Shown here: piece by piece, positions 22,197-32,410 of the stretch
Position numbering within the stretch: position 1 is the stretch's first letter
How the letters are laid out: each line of letters starts with the position of its first letter
NCBI GenBank assembly: GCA_023055505.1
Contig: JALIRH010000040.1
Coordinates: forward strand, 315,001-379,000
DNA from: Callipepla californica brunnescens
Taxonomy: Eukaryota > Chordata > Aves > Galliformes > Odontophoridae
Direction of reading: 5' to 3'
DNA length: 64,000 nucleotides
Made by a program: the position numbers and the translations under genes
The notes under the pieces: model-generated
Database searches by the model: none
Seen by the model: the letters and a program-made list of their open reading frames with translations, nothing else
Told to the model about the DNA's origin: nothing

Positions 22197-22412
22197 ACAG
22201 CACACACTGAGCTGGCGCCGCATGATCCCACTGCCCCTGGGCCCCCATATCTCCCCATTTTTCCCACATATCTCCCCATATCTTATCTCCTGCAGACGGC
22301 ACACGCTGAGCCAGCGCTGCGTGATCCCACTGCCCCTGTCCCTCCATATCACCTCATATCTCCCCATATCACCCCATATCTTATTTCACATCTCTTATGT
22401 CTTCCCCCGCAG
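22197..22412 (+). repeat. SGF29: Tandem extra copies of an SGF29 exon start with its splice acceptor
   Basis: Two partial copies, starting 22197 and 22296, precede the real exon at 22413. Each has a pyrimidine tract, GCAG acceptor and about 43 bp encoding HTLSxxxxIPLPL-type text, and then returns to CCCCATATC intronic repeat. The middle copy (RHTLSQRCVIPLPL) keeps the Arg after Glu seen in the usual protein, while the full exon has Gln. They lack a donor after the coding part. Confidence 0.85.
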
Positions 22413-22572
22413 ACAGCACACGCTGAGCCGGTGCCGCGTGATCCCACTGTCGCAGTGGAAGGCGAACCCGGAGACGGACCCCGAAGTGCTGTTCCAGCGG
22501 GAGCAGCTCGTGCTGGCCCTATACCCGCAGACCACCTGCTTCAACCGCGCCCTCATCCACGCACCCCCGCAG
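22413..22572 (+). CDS. SGF29: SGF29 penultimate exon (second Tudor domain)
   Basis: Acceptor cccccgcag, then HTLSRCRVIPLSQWKANPET, LVLALYPQTTCFNRALIHAP and PPQ. This matches the second Tudor repeat, including the region that forms the H3K4me3 pocket. The exon is open throughout. The end is awkward: CCGCAG is followed by GCGGGTATG, so only a GC-type donor gives the frame needed by the last exon; a GT donor four bases later breaks it. Confidence 0.88.
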
Positions 22573-23090
22573 GCGGGTATGACCCCGAACCCACAGCACA
22601 AAACACGGCCCCAAACACACCCCAAATACCCCGAACCCTCAGCACAAAGCACGGCCCCAAAAGGGCAGGGACTCACCCCAATACCCGGCCCCAAAAGAGC
22701 AGGAACTGACCCCAAAACCCAGCCCCAAAACACACCGTCCTGACCCCAAACCCACAGCACAAAACCCCCACCCCCAAAACACCACCCTGCCCCAAACTCA
22801 CAGCACAAAACCCGGCCCCAAAAGGGCACGAACTGACCCCATAACTCAGCCCTATAAGGTCGATATCTGACCCCAAAACCCAGCGCCAAAATCCTGCAAT
22901 TCCACCCCAAAATCTCAGCCCCAGAATCCCATTATTTCCCCCAAATGTCGGCCCCAAATCCCATTAGTTCCCCCCCGACCCCATAAATTCCCCCCTGTGA
23001 CCCCATCATTTCACCCCCTGACCCCATTACTTCCCCTATTCCCCCCTGACCCTATAATTTCCCGCTGACCCCATAATTGCCCTATAACAG
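22573..23090. repeat. C-rich intronic repeats between the last two SGF29 exons
   Basis: Short tandem text of the kinds CCCCAAAACCCAGC and CCCTGACCCCATAA fills this intron. No other feature is seen. Confidence 0.75.
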
Positions 23091-23204
23091 CCACAGGACG
23101 ATTCCTCGGTGCTGTTTGAGGACACGTTGTACGCTGATGGATATTCATCGCCGCTCAACATCGCACAGCGCTACGTCGTGGCCTGCAGGGACACCAAGAA
23201 GTGA
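23091..23204 (+). CDS. SGF29: SGF29 terminal exon and stop codon
   Basis: Acceptor ctataacag, then PQDDSSVLFEDTLYADGYSS, PLNIAQRYVVACRDTKK and TGA. This matches the conserved SGF29 C-terminus (VLFEDTSYADGYSPPLNVAQRYVVACKE), with the stop at the expected place. No frame damage is present, so the 3' end is under constraint or recently intact. Confidence 0.92.
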   Translation, partial: PQDDSSVLFEDTLYADGYSSPLNIAQRYVVACRDTKK

Positions 23205-23419
23205 CCCCTTAGGGGATTTGATGGGGTCCTTATGGGGTCGTTATAGGGTTTTGGGGTCACTTTGGGGTCATTTTGGGGCCCGTTGGGGCGCAGCGCTTCC
23301 AAGAAGTGTTGGAAGTAAGCTGGGATATTTGAGGTCATTTTGCGTCATTTTTGGGGTCGCATCGGGGTCACTTCGGGTCATTGCACGTTGGGGCGTGGCC
23401 AGAGGGCGGGGCTTAACGT

Positions 23420-23720
23420 TGGCCACGCCCACTCGCTTCCCACCGGCTTCCGGTTTCCCACGTCCGGTCGTTCTGCAGTGGGCGCACTTCCGCCTCGTTA
23501 CCCACAATGCCCCGGTCGCTGCCAGAAATCCGTGCTCCCGGAAGTTTCAGTCACTTCTGGTCATCGTGCCTCGTTCCAGTGGCGCTGTTCCGCCTTGCTA
23601 CCCCACACCCCGCCCTTTCTGCCGCTGATCTGTGCTGTGATTGGCCGAGCTGTGCCGTGGGGCCGGAAGCGGCCCCGTGGCAAAACCGGAGCTGGAAGCG
23701 GAGCACGTGGTCAGCGGCGG
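23420..23720 (+). promoter_or_regulatory. CpG-rich promoter-like segment downstream of SGF29
   Basis: Several ETS-type sites (CTTCCGG, ACTTCCGC, CGGAAG), a CCAAT-box core (ATTGG near 23640), GC boxes and no TATA box. An ATG at 23505 opens a frame (MPRSLPEIRAPG) across the segment. It could be the promoter and first exon of a neighbouring gene; the gene is not recognised. Confidence 0.4.
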
Positions 23721-23739
23721 GGGGGGTGGGGCGGTTATG

Positions 23740-24350
23740 GGGCTGGGGTCGGGTTACGGGGTTATGGGGCAGGGATTGGGGCTGGGGTCGCGAGTGTGGG
23801 GTCCGGGCTTGGGGCAGAGCTGTGGGGCAGAGTTCTGGGTCCAGGTTCACTGATTGGCGCGGAGCTGTGGGGCAGAGCTGTGGGATGCGGGGCTGAGCTG
23901 TGGGGGTTGGGGGTCGGAGGTGTGGTGCAGGTATGAGCAGATGTGGGGCTCAGATGCGGGGCTGAGCTGTGGGATGTGGGGCTGATCCATGGGGCAGAGC
24001 TGTGGGATGTGGGGCTGATCTGTGGGGCACAGCTGTGGGATGTGAGGCAGGTATGTGCAGATTGGGGTTGAGCCGTGGGACAGAGCTGTGGGATGTGGGG
24101 CGGATCTGTGGGTCCAGGTGTGGGGTTTGGGGCAGATCTGTGGGGCAGAGCCACAGGGCTGAGCTCTGGGGCCAGGTGTGGGATGAGGGGCTGAGCTGTG
24201 GTACAGAGCTGAGGGATGTGGGGCTGAGCTGTGGGGCCAGGGGATGAGGGGCAGAGATGTGGGGCAAATGTGTGGGATGTGGGGCAGCGCTGTGGGGCTG
24301 AGCTGTGGTGTGGATGTTTGGGGTGGAGGTGTGGGGCAGAGTTATGCCCC
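23740..24350. repeat. G-rich repeat array (GGGGCTGAGCTGTGGGATGT type)
   Basis: Imperfect tandem units with GTGGGGC, GAGCTGTGGG and GGGATGTG. Open frames on both strands here are repeat translations. Confidence 0.85.
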
Positions 24351-24368
24351 ACAGAGGTGCTCCCGCAG

Positions 24369-24409
24369 GAGGTGGAGGAGATGCAGCGGCCGTGTTCTGA
24401 GGGGAATAG
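24369..24409 (+). other. Exon-like 41-bp segment, unrecognised
   Basis: Flanked by a pyrimidine-rich acceptor (ctcccgcag) and a donor gtcagt, non-repetitive between two arrays, and read as EVEEMQRPCSEGN. It may be an internal exon of a gene starting in the CpG-rich segment at 23420-23720. Very short, so weak. Confidence 0.3.
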
Positions 24410-24992
24410 GTCAGTGCCCCATTGCTGCCCCACAACTGCCCCATAGCGACCCCATTGAGATCCACTGAGATCAGTGGAGACCCCAGAGACATCCGTAGGA
24501 ACCCCACGGAGATCCATAGTGACCCATGGCTGCCCCATAGCTGCCCCACATCCGCCCCATAGCTGGGCCTGGCTTTGCTCTGGCCACGCCCCCTTCTGCA
24601 GGACCCACAGTGATCCACACTGACCCACAGCAACCCACACTGACCCATAGAGACCCACAGCGACCCATAGCGGGACCCACAGCGACCCAGCCGACCCACA
24701 GCAACCTATAGGGGGAACCACAGCAATCCACAGAGACCGATAGCGACACACAGCGACCCACAGCGACCCATAGAAACACATAGTGACCCACAGCGACTCA
24801 CTGAGACCCACAGTGACCCATAGCTGGACCCACAGACACCCACAGCAACCCAAAGTGACCCACAGCTTAACCCATAGCGACTCATGCCAGGAACCACAGC
24901 GACCCATAGTGACCCATAGCGATCCACAGAGACCCGTAGAAAACCACAGGGAGCAATAGGGAGTCACAGAGATGCAGTGACATCACGTGAGA

Positions 24993-25010
24993 GCGCCCCC
25001 TGGTGTCGTG
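24993..25010 (-). promoter_or_regulatory. CTCF-like motif, copy 1
   Basis: The plus strand reads GCGCCCCCTGGTGTCGTG, the reverse of a CCACCAGGGGGCGC-type core with one change. Confidence 0.5.
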
Positions 25011-25748
25011 GAGGGGGAACTGCAGCCCCTTAGGAATCTCCTGGGGCACGTAGAGACCAACAGCGCCTCATAGCAGGACCCACGCTGACCCACAGCAAAC
25101 CATATTGGGACCCATAGCGTGACCCACAGCAACCCGTAGCAGACCACATTGACCCATTGTGACGCACTGCAACCCATAGCGACTCATAGAGGCACAGCGA
25201 CACACAGCGATCCACAGCAACCCACAGTGACCAATTACGACCAATAGTGACCGATAGCGACCCATCGCGACACACAGCAACCCACACCGACCCATAGCAA
25301 CCCACAGCGGCCCACAGAGACCCACTGCGACCCATAGAGACCCAAAGCGACCCACGGCCACCCATAGCAGGACCCACAGCGACACATAGCGTCCCGTAGA
25401 GACCCATAGCAACCCACTGCGACCCACAATGACCCATAGCTGGACCCACAGACACCCACAGCGACCCAATGTGACCCACAGCGACCCACGCCAGGACCCA
25501 CAGCGACCCATTGCGACCCTTAGCAACACATAGAGACTTATAGCGATCCACATCGACCCAGAGCGACCCATGGAGACCCATAGCAAGACCCACAGCGACC
25601 CATAGCATCCCATAGAGACCCGCAGCGAAACATAGCAACCCACAGAGATCGATAGCGACCCATAGTGACCCACAGCGACCCATAGCGCCCAATAGGAAAC
25701 CACTGATAGCAATAAGGAGCCATAGAGACACAGCGACATTACGTGAGA

Positions 25749-25766
25749 GCGCCCACTGGTGGCGTG
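25749..25766 (-). promoter_or_regulatory. CTCF-like motif, copy 2
   Basis: GCGCCCACTGGTGGCGTG on the plus strand, with one change in the C run of the core. Same flanks as copies 1, 3 and 4. Confidence 0.45.
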
Positions 25767-26004
25767 GAGGGGAACTGCAACCCCTTAGGGATCCATTGGG
25801 AACCTTAGAGACCCACAGAGACCCATAGCAGGACCCACAGCAAACCAAAGCGATCCATAGCAACCCACAGCCATCCACAGTGACTCACAGCGACTCACAG
25901 TAACCCACAGCGAACCGTATTGGGACCCACAGCAACACATAGCGCCCAATAGGAAAACACAGAAAGCAATAGGAAGCCATAGAGACACAGCGACATCATG
26001 TGAG

Positions 26005-26022
26005 AGCTCCCCCTGGTGGCGT
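26005..26022 (-). promoter_or_regulatory. CTCF-like motif, copy 3
   Basis: GCTCCCCCTGGTGGCGTG on the plus strand, with one change from the core. Same flanks. Confidence 0.5.
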
Positions 26023-26312
26023 GAAGGGGAACTGCAGCCCCTTAGGGATCTCCTGGGGCACGTAGAGACCCATAGCAGAACCCACACTGACCCACAGCGA
26101 ACCCTATTGGGACCCATAGCGTGACCCACAGCGACCCATGGCAACACATAGAGACTCATAGCGAACCACAGCAACCCACAGCGACCCACAGTGACCAACA
26201 GCGGGACCCAAAGTGACCCACAGCTTGACCCAAAGGGGCCCATGCCGGGACCCACAGCGACCCAAAGGAAGCCCCAGAGAGCAATAGGAAGGCACAGAGA
26301 CATCACGTGAGA

Positions 26313-26330
26313 GCGCCCCCTGGTGGCGTG
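26313..26330 (-). promoter_or_regulatory. CTCF-like motif, copy 4 (perfect core)
   Basis: GCGCCCCCTGGTGGCGTG on the plus strand; its reverse complement contains the CCACCAGGGGGCGC core. It is the copy nearest the endogenous retrovirus LTR. Confidence 0.6.
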
Positions 26331-26460
26331 GAGGGGAACTGCAGCCCCTTAGGGATCTCCTGGAGCACATAGAGACCCACAGCGACCCATAGCAGGACCC
26401 AGAGTGACCCACAGCAAACCATATTGGGACCCATAGCGGGACCCATAGAGACCCACAGAC

Positions 26461-26829
26461 TGCTACAATGAAGGGTCGGGAACCCAGCTTGATGCTAGCT
26501 AATGTTCAATTTCTTAATCAACACCTGAAAGCTTATATAAACAGAGAAGCGGTGTGTGTTAGGATCTAACTGGGGGAAGCTACAAGGATCTAACTGGGGG
26601 AATTTACACTCCTCAGTGTCAACATGTCAAGAATATAAAACACTCCTAGTCATCTAAACAAACAGTTTCTTACTGCTATCCGTTACAGTGTTCTGTTTCT
26701 TTTCACTCCTTAGACACGGTTGTCTCAACCTTATCAGCTTATCTTTACACAGCCTACGTCCAAGGTTTATGGCCTCATTCCTGCTTAGCTAACAGTTCTG
26801 TCTGACTCCCGCTTTTGCCATCACCCACA
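26461..26829 (-). mobile_element. 3' LTR of a class II endogenous retrovirus (369 bp)
   Basis: On the minus strand it begins TGTGGGTGATGG right after a polypurine tract and ends CATTGTAGCA. A TATATAA box lies at about 26533-26539 (minus strand). It differs from the LTRs at 484 and 37941. The other LTR of this provirus is absent, so target duplication and age cannot be read. Confidence 0.8.
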
Positions 26830-26841
26830 TCTCCCCCTTTC
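26830..26841 (-). other. Polypurine tract
   Basis: The minus strand reads GAAAGGGGGAGA next to the LTR start, the normal plus-strand primer of a retrovirus. Confidence 0.8.
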
Positions 26842-26849
26842 TGTTGCAC

Positions 26850-27959
26850 TATGAATATTTTCTTTGTAGCATTGTCAATCATTTTTTGCACACATTGTAA
26901 AATACAAGGAAGTAACAGCAAAAGCATTACAACGGTCATCACAGTCTAGCACATCATTTTTAAGATACTGTGGAGCCATCCGGTGAGACCCCCATCCCGA
27001 GAATAATTTGTCTAACCAGTCCCAGTCCCTCTGTTCCTGCAGTTTCTTCACTCCATCCCGTATGGTCTCGATACTTGCTTGAATTGAAACGGAATGTTCT
27101 GACAGGTTCATGCAGCACATTCCTTCGAAATCCTCCCAGCCGTGGCCTTGCGCCAGCAGTAGGAAATCAGTAGCAGCGCGATTTTGTGGCACAGCTGTCT
27201 GACACTGTCCGCATCAAGTGAAAGACCTGTTAAAGCTAAACTAGTGGCATTTCCTCGTTTTGCTAAGCAAGAACCCAGTTTGTTCAGTGTTGCCAAAGCT
27301 TTAGCAACAGCAACCTGCGGTGTGAAAAAGGAAACGGCTCCTATGGTCTCCCTGTTCCAAAACTTCATGTTATCATCACAATCTGATCTGAAGGTGTGGG
27401 TCATTCTCCTAAAACGGTGATGAGAATATTTCTTTCTCCATTGCAAGATAGTTGTCTCATTTTGGGTAAGGATGGTTAAATGCCCAAGACTATATGGCCC
27501 ACCTCTAATGTAAGAAGGAATGGCAGGCCATGCCCGGTCACCGCAACTAAGGAAAACTCCAGCTGGTAACTGTAAAGGAGCATTTACTGATTTTGAAAGG
27601 CTGGGTAAGGTGTAATTACACCATAGAGTTTGGTTATTGAAGACTGCGTCTACGGGACAGACATCCCATAGTTTGGTTTTATTTTTTCCGGTATAATGGA
27701 ATCTCAGGCAGAAGTCCATTTTTATAGATCCTAAGAAATCTATTTCTTGTGGCTCTAATTTGGCAGACGGAAGATATGGAACCCATCCGTCCCAATTATC
27801 TACTAAATTTGTGCCAGTAAAGATTGCTTGTAAGGGACCAGGGATTGGCCACTCGTCTATGGGAAAGCCCACCAAGCAGGTAGAGAAGGGGTTTTGCGCA
27901 GTTGCTGTGGCTAAGCAAAGTGTTTCCTGATTAGTAATATTAGCAAGTGTAAGCCACAC
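26850..27959 (-). pseudogene. env: Endogenous retrovirus env remnant
   Basis: The surface part (27959 to about 27345) has spaced cysteines and N-glycosylation sites but is short for an env and lacks a clear signal peptide, so its N-terminal side is probably truncated. A fusion-peptide-like hydrophobic run follows near 27300-27345, then the transmembrane subunit with a CC motif (MCCMNLSEHS, about 27098-27118) and an aliphatic anchor about 26900-26970. The frame changes near 27190 and again near 26975, and a stop precedes the anchor, so it cannot give a full protein. Class II (alpha/beta-like) affinity is judged from these motifs. It lies between integrase and the polypurine tract, as expected. 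Confidence 0.8.
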
Positions 27960-28036
27960 ATTCGTTTTTGGGAGGGTAATAAAACCAGTAGAGAGTCCTG
28001 AAATTTCAAGAAGTCAAGTCCATACAGTAGCTGGTC

Positions 28037-29038
28037 TCATCCTTCCTTGGTTGTGTTTTCATCTGTTGTCGACGAAGTCTGTTCCTCCTGGTATGGTTTC
28101 ACGTTCTTCGCGGGAATCCACCTGGGGCCTTTTCCTGTGGAGACACAAGCATAACCTCTCCCCCATGTGACAAGAGGATATGGCCCCATTATCATACCTG
28201 TTTCTGGGCGGCGAATCAACACCGGAGCCTTGATTCTTCTTTCCAATGTGGTATTTGAGCTAACATGTCGGACTATCGGGGGATTGGTATCTAGCAGAGA
28301 ACAATTCAAAAAGTGAAAAACATAAAGAGCTTTATGTAGTCATGCCTCAGGAGGGGAAGCTCCCATTCCCCCTTTCTGTTGTGCTAAAGATTGGTGTGAC
28401 CGCTCAATCAGTGATTGACCTGTAGGGGAATGAGGGATCCCGGTGATGTGCATAATGCCCCAGGAATCCAGGAAGGCTTTTGTCGCAGCAGAGGTATATG
28501 CGGGACCATGATCTGTTTTTAATTGGGAAGGGATACCTAATGTAGCAAAAGCACGCAGCAAACGCTTGCGAACATCTCGTGCCTTTTCTCCTGTATGACA
28601 AGAGGAAAATAAAACTCCGGAAAAAGTATCAATCGAGGAATGGATATATTTTAGCTTACCGAACTCTGGGTAATGTGTGACATCCATTTGCCATAGCTGG
28701 AGGCTCCGCAGGTCTCTGGGGTTAACCCCCCCTGCTGTTGATGGGAAAGATTGCCTCTGGCACTCGGGACATACCGCTATAATGTTTGATGCTTGTTGGG
28801 AGGTAAGCCCAAACTGTCGTTTAAGACCTCCAGCATTCTGGTGAAAGAAGGAGTGGCTAAGTTTAGCTTGCGCTATTCGGTCTGGTAAAACACGGACCGA
28901 CAGTGTCAACATATCAGCTTGACGATTCCCTTCTGCCGTGAAACCAGGTAAAGATGTGTGTGAGCGGATGTGCATTACAAAAGAAGGATGAGTGCAGGAG
29001 TCTAGAAGAAAAATAAGTTCCTGGAACAAAATAAACAA
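28037..29038 (-). pseudogene. pol: Endogenous retrovirus integrase and RNase H end
   Basis: From the 3' end of RNase H (HIRSHTSLPG, GNRQAD) into integrase: zinc-binding HHCC region about 28755-28870 (CPEC visible), then the catalytic residues in QMDVTH (about 28690), KTDHGPAY (about 28510) and IERSH (about 28400). The C-terminal domain is in a second frame at 28037-28309 (GPYPLVTWGRGYACVST). The frame is interrupted between 28310 and 28340. The integrase core is the best-kept part of this provirus. Confidence 0.87.
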
Positions 29039-29059
29039 TGAAGAGCGAGAAATATTGCG

Positions 29060-29849
29060 TAATACGGATGCTTCTGCTCACTGAGCAATTCCTGCAACAT
29101 AAGCTGAGTCGGTAATAAGATTGAAAGGCGTGGACCATTTCCGAAAAACTCGGACAACAGCAGCTGGTTCCACTATTTGTGGAGAACCAGAAACAATTTC
29201 AATATCCGAATCCCATTGTTTCTGTTGATTATCCCACCATAAAATAACTGAATTGTGTGATCTTCCAGACCCATCCGTAAATCTGGTAAGGGCCTGCAGC
29301 GGCTGATCACTTCTTTTTGGTGTGGATGTGAAGTGAACATTGAGGTTCAATAGCTTGTGTGACGGTGCGTGGGAAGTAAGACTGCCTGTATAGCCTGCCA
29401 ATGCCATGCTAAAGGCATCTGCTTGCTGATCAAGCCATTGTAAATACACATTTGTCACGGGTAAACAAATCCAGGAAAAGTCTACCCCGGATAACATCAG
29501 CAAGCGCTGCCTAGCTTTGATTCTCAGGGAAGCAAACATCTCATGCTGTGTCAGGATTGTCTTTGTCAACTGGTTTGGCAAAAAAATCCATTCAATAATG
29601 AATAGTGGGTCTGGCCTTTGAAAATCCCACTGAAAAATTAGCGCATGAGGTTGTCGAGCAGGGTTGAGGATCATTAGAAAAAAAAAGTAACTCCGGGGCA
29701 CACCGATGAGCTTGTCTGTTAGCGATAGCTGCGGCAACTTTTTGCAAGGCACTAGCCGCTTCAGAGCCAAGACTGCAGGGAGAGCATAAATCAGAATCCC
29801 CTTTCAGTAGTTCCAAAAGAGGATACAAATCTGCATTAGAAATACCCAA
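29060..29849 (-). pseudogene. pol: Endogenous retrovirus RT connection and RNase H
   Basis: The open frame 29078-29770 holds RNase H signatures TDGSG (about 29265) and LITDSAYVAG (about 29100), with the Glu-bearing IVEPAAV between them. It ends at a stop near 29080 before the RNase H tail, which resumes at 29038. The polymerase connection part upstream (to 29849) is split over two frames. Confidence 0.85.
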
Positions 29850-30850
29850 CAGCGCTCAGACCCAGTTAATTGATCCCAACCATTTTTGTACATCGTGTCA
29901 ATTTTTCACATCAGTTTGTATTTGTAAGGGCTAGGGAATGATAGTCTGGGCCTTGATGCGCCAGCCTAAGTATTTCCATGGTGATGTTTTCTGAATTTTT
30001 TCAGGCGCAATACAGAAACCTGCCGAATTAACAGCAGTTGTAAGGAGGGCTACTGCTTCCTCCACGATCTCGTGATGTTGTGCGGCCACTAAGATGTCGT
30101 CCATCTAATGATAACGATAAAACATTTAGCATTGTGTCTCGAATGGGGCTAAGCACTTTAGCTACATACCACTGACAAATTGTGGGGCTATTTTTCATTC
30201 CTTGTGGCAACACAACCCACTGGTATCTCTGCAACGGGGCTTGCATGTTGATGCTTGGAACTGAAAAAGCAAATGGAGGGGCATCCTCAGGGTGTAATGG
30301 ACTATTACAAAAGCAGTCTTGAAGATCAGTGACAGTCAAATGCCAGTCTCGGGGAATCATAGTGGGTGACGGGAGGCCTGGTTGAAGGGCTCCCATACTT
30401 TCCATAGCATCATTAATTTTTCTGAGGTCATGGAACAAGCACCATTTCCCAGTTTGTTTCTTAATGACAAATCCAGGTGAGTTCCAAGGACTAGTGGAGG
30501 GTACAATACGTCCTTTTGCTAATTGTTCCGCTACCAAGTCTTGGAGGGCGCCAAGTTTTTCTAGCGGAAGGGGCCATTGATCCACCCATCTAGGGGTATC
30601 TGTTTTCCATATTCGCTTAAGGGTGTCGCACCTCTCAATGGCCCCTCCCGAAAATCTGACTTGATAGTGACTCCCCACTGAGTCATAACATCACGGCCCC
30701 ATAAATATCATTGGAATTGGCCACACAGACGGTTTGATAGTAGCTACCCGATCCTCAGGTCCTCTGATTGGAATGAACTCAGCACTTTGCTGGCTGTTCC
30801 TTGCACCTCCCACCCCAGCTAATGTATGTGATGATTTGTACGATGTAACC
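29850..30850 (-). pseudogene. pol: Endogenous retrovirus RT and end of protease, truncated
   Basis: The frame 30028-30678 carries RT fingers and palm (WPLPLEKLGALQDLV, GRIVPSTSPWNSP, HDLRKINDAM, VLPQGMKNSPTICQ). At the catalytic site the MDD residues are in another frame and a TAG at 30105-30107 stands directly before them, so the enzyme is dead. Upstream (30680-30840) only the tail of the protease region is seen. The element ends at about 30850 against CCCTAA repeat, so gag and the 5' LTR are missing. Confidence 0.86.
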
Positions 30851-32395
30851 CAAAACCAAACCCCAGGCCTACCCCTTCTCTCACCCTGACACTCGAACCA
30901 AACCTCCGCCTAAACCTAACCCTAATATCTAAGCCTAAGCCTAACCCTTACAATTGCCCTAGCCCTAGCACTAACTCTTTTCCTATACCTAACCCTGACC
31001 TCAACCCTGATCCTAAGCTATCCCTCACCCTAACACCAAACCCTGGCCTAACCCTAACACTAACCCGTGACATCATTTTAATCCTAATCCTATTCCGAAC
31101 CTTAACCCTATCCCAAGGCCTAACCCTACTGTGACCTTTACACTCAAACTAACCCTACCTCGATCAATAAATACAAATGGAATCCTAAACCTAACCCTAA
31201 CCCTAAACCTACTGCTAACACCAAAAGTCAGCCTACTTTTCTCCCTAAATCTAATCATAAATCTAAAAAAATCTTTGTCCCTAACCCTAATCATAAATCC
31301 AATCCAAACTCTGAAACTTTCCCAAAACCTATGCCTATTCCTAACACTTACTCTTACCCTAAGTCTATCCCTAACACTAACCCTTCTCCCAGACACAACC
31401 CTAAAGCCAACACTAATCCTAACCTAATCTTTATCCTAATCCTAAACCTAATCCTAACTCTTACCCTAATTCTAACTCCACCCTAACCCTAACTCTGACC
31501 CTAAAAACCAAACCCACATTTAAGCTCAACTCTAATCCCGACACCTAGCATCAGATTACCACAACCCTAACGGAACCCTAACCCTAACACTAATGCTATT
31601 ACTATCCCAAACCCTAACCCAAGTACTAGACCAAACCATACCCCTATCCCTCACCCTAAAACTAACAACCCTAACTAAACTCTAACCGTAAGCCTATCCC
31701 TAATACTAACACTAATCATCTTTTAAACACCAATGTTATTCCTATGCCTAAACCTTACCCAATCTCAAAATGAAATCCAAGGCCGGTGCCTTCTCACACC
31801 CTAACGATCAAACCAAACCTACATCTAAACCTAACCCTAAATCCAATCTTTACCCTAAACCATACACTTGCCCTGGTCTTAACACTAACCCTTTACCTAT
31901 ACCTAACCCTAACCTCAACCCTTATCCTAACCCTAACCCTAACCCTAACCTTAACACTAATTTGAGGCCTATCCCTAATAGTAACCCGAAACCTAATTTG
32001 AATCTGAATCCTATTCTTAACCTTAACCCTAACACATGACCTAACTCTACTCTGACCCTAAAAGTCAAATTAACCCTACTCCTTACCCTAAACCTAAATC
32101 TAAACCTAAACCTAACCCTAAACCTAAACATAACAAGAACACTCAACCTAATCCTAGTACTAACCTAAACTAAAACTAAAACAACTTTTTTGCTAACCCT
32201 AATCCTAAATCTAACCCTAACCCCAAAACTCCCCCAAACCTGACCCTAAACCTAATCCACCCCGAAACCCTTACCCTAACCCTAACCCCAAACACCCTAA
32301 TACTAGAACTAAACCAATCCTTCACCCTGACCCTAAACCTAACAATTTAACTCTGACCCTAAAACTCAAACTAACCCTACATACACCTTACGCTA
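30840..32395. repeat. Degenerate CCCTAA telomere-like repeat
   Basis: C-rich on the plus strand, many variants of CCCTAA/CCTAAA, some long runs (for example about 31926-31950). It directly adjoins the truncated retrovirus on its left. Confidence 0.94.
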
Positions 32396-32410
32396 CCTAG
32401 GTTAGGGTCG
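32396..32410. other. Junction of oppositely oriented telomere repeats
   Basis: CTACCTAGGTTAGGG: C-rich repeat to the left, G-rich to the right, with the palindrome CCTAGG at the centre. Confidence 0.85.

Larger units (their letters stand above)
24480..26460. repeat. GACCCACAG/GACCCATAG minisatellite with a longer repeat unit
   Basis: Roughly 10- and 20-bp units (CAGCGACCCATAGCGACCCA) are interrupted four times by a conserved non-repeat block of about 90 bp (CATCACGTGAGAG..., CTGCAGCCCCTTAGGGATC). Minus-strand frames reading SLWVAVGRCGS are repeat translations. Confidence 0.93.

Noticed and set aside
22053..22743. Plus-strand long frames across 22.05-22.74 kb
   Set aside because: They run through CCCCATATC introns and SGF29 exons without respect for splice sites; the exon model explains the conserved parts.
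24460..26420. Long minus-strand frames up to 401 residues reading LWVAVGRCGS
   Set aside because: They translate the GACCCACAG array; overlapping frames are open in all three phases, as expected for a repeat with few stops.
26461..26829. Same provirus as the LTR-gag fragments at 17-942 and 37474-38399
   Set aside because: The two LTRs differ in sequence and length (369 and 459 bp), so the 3' half and the 5' fragments are from different families.
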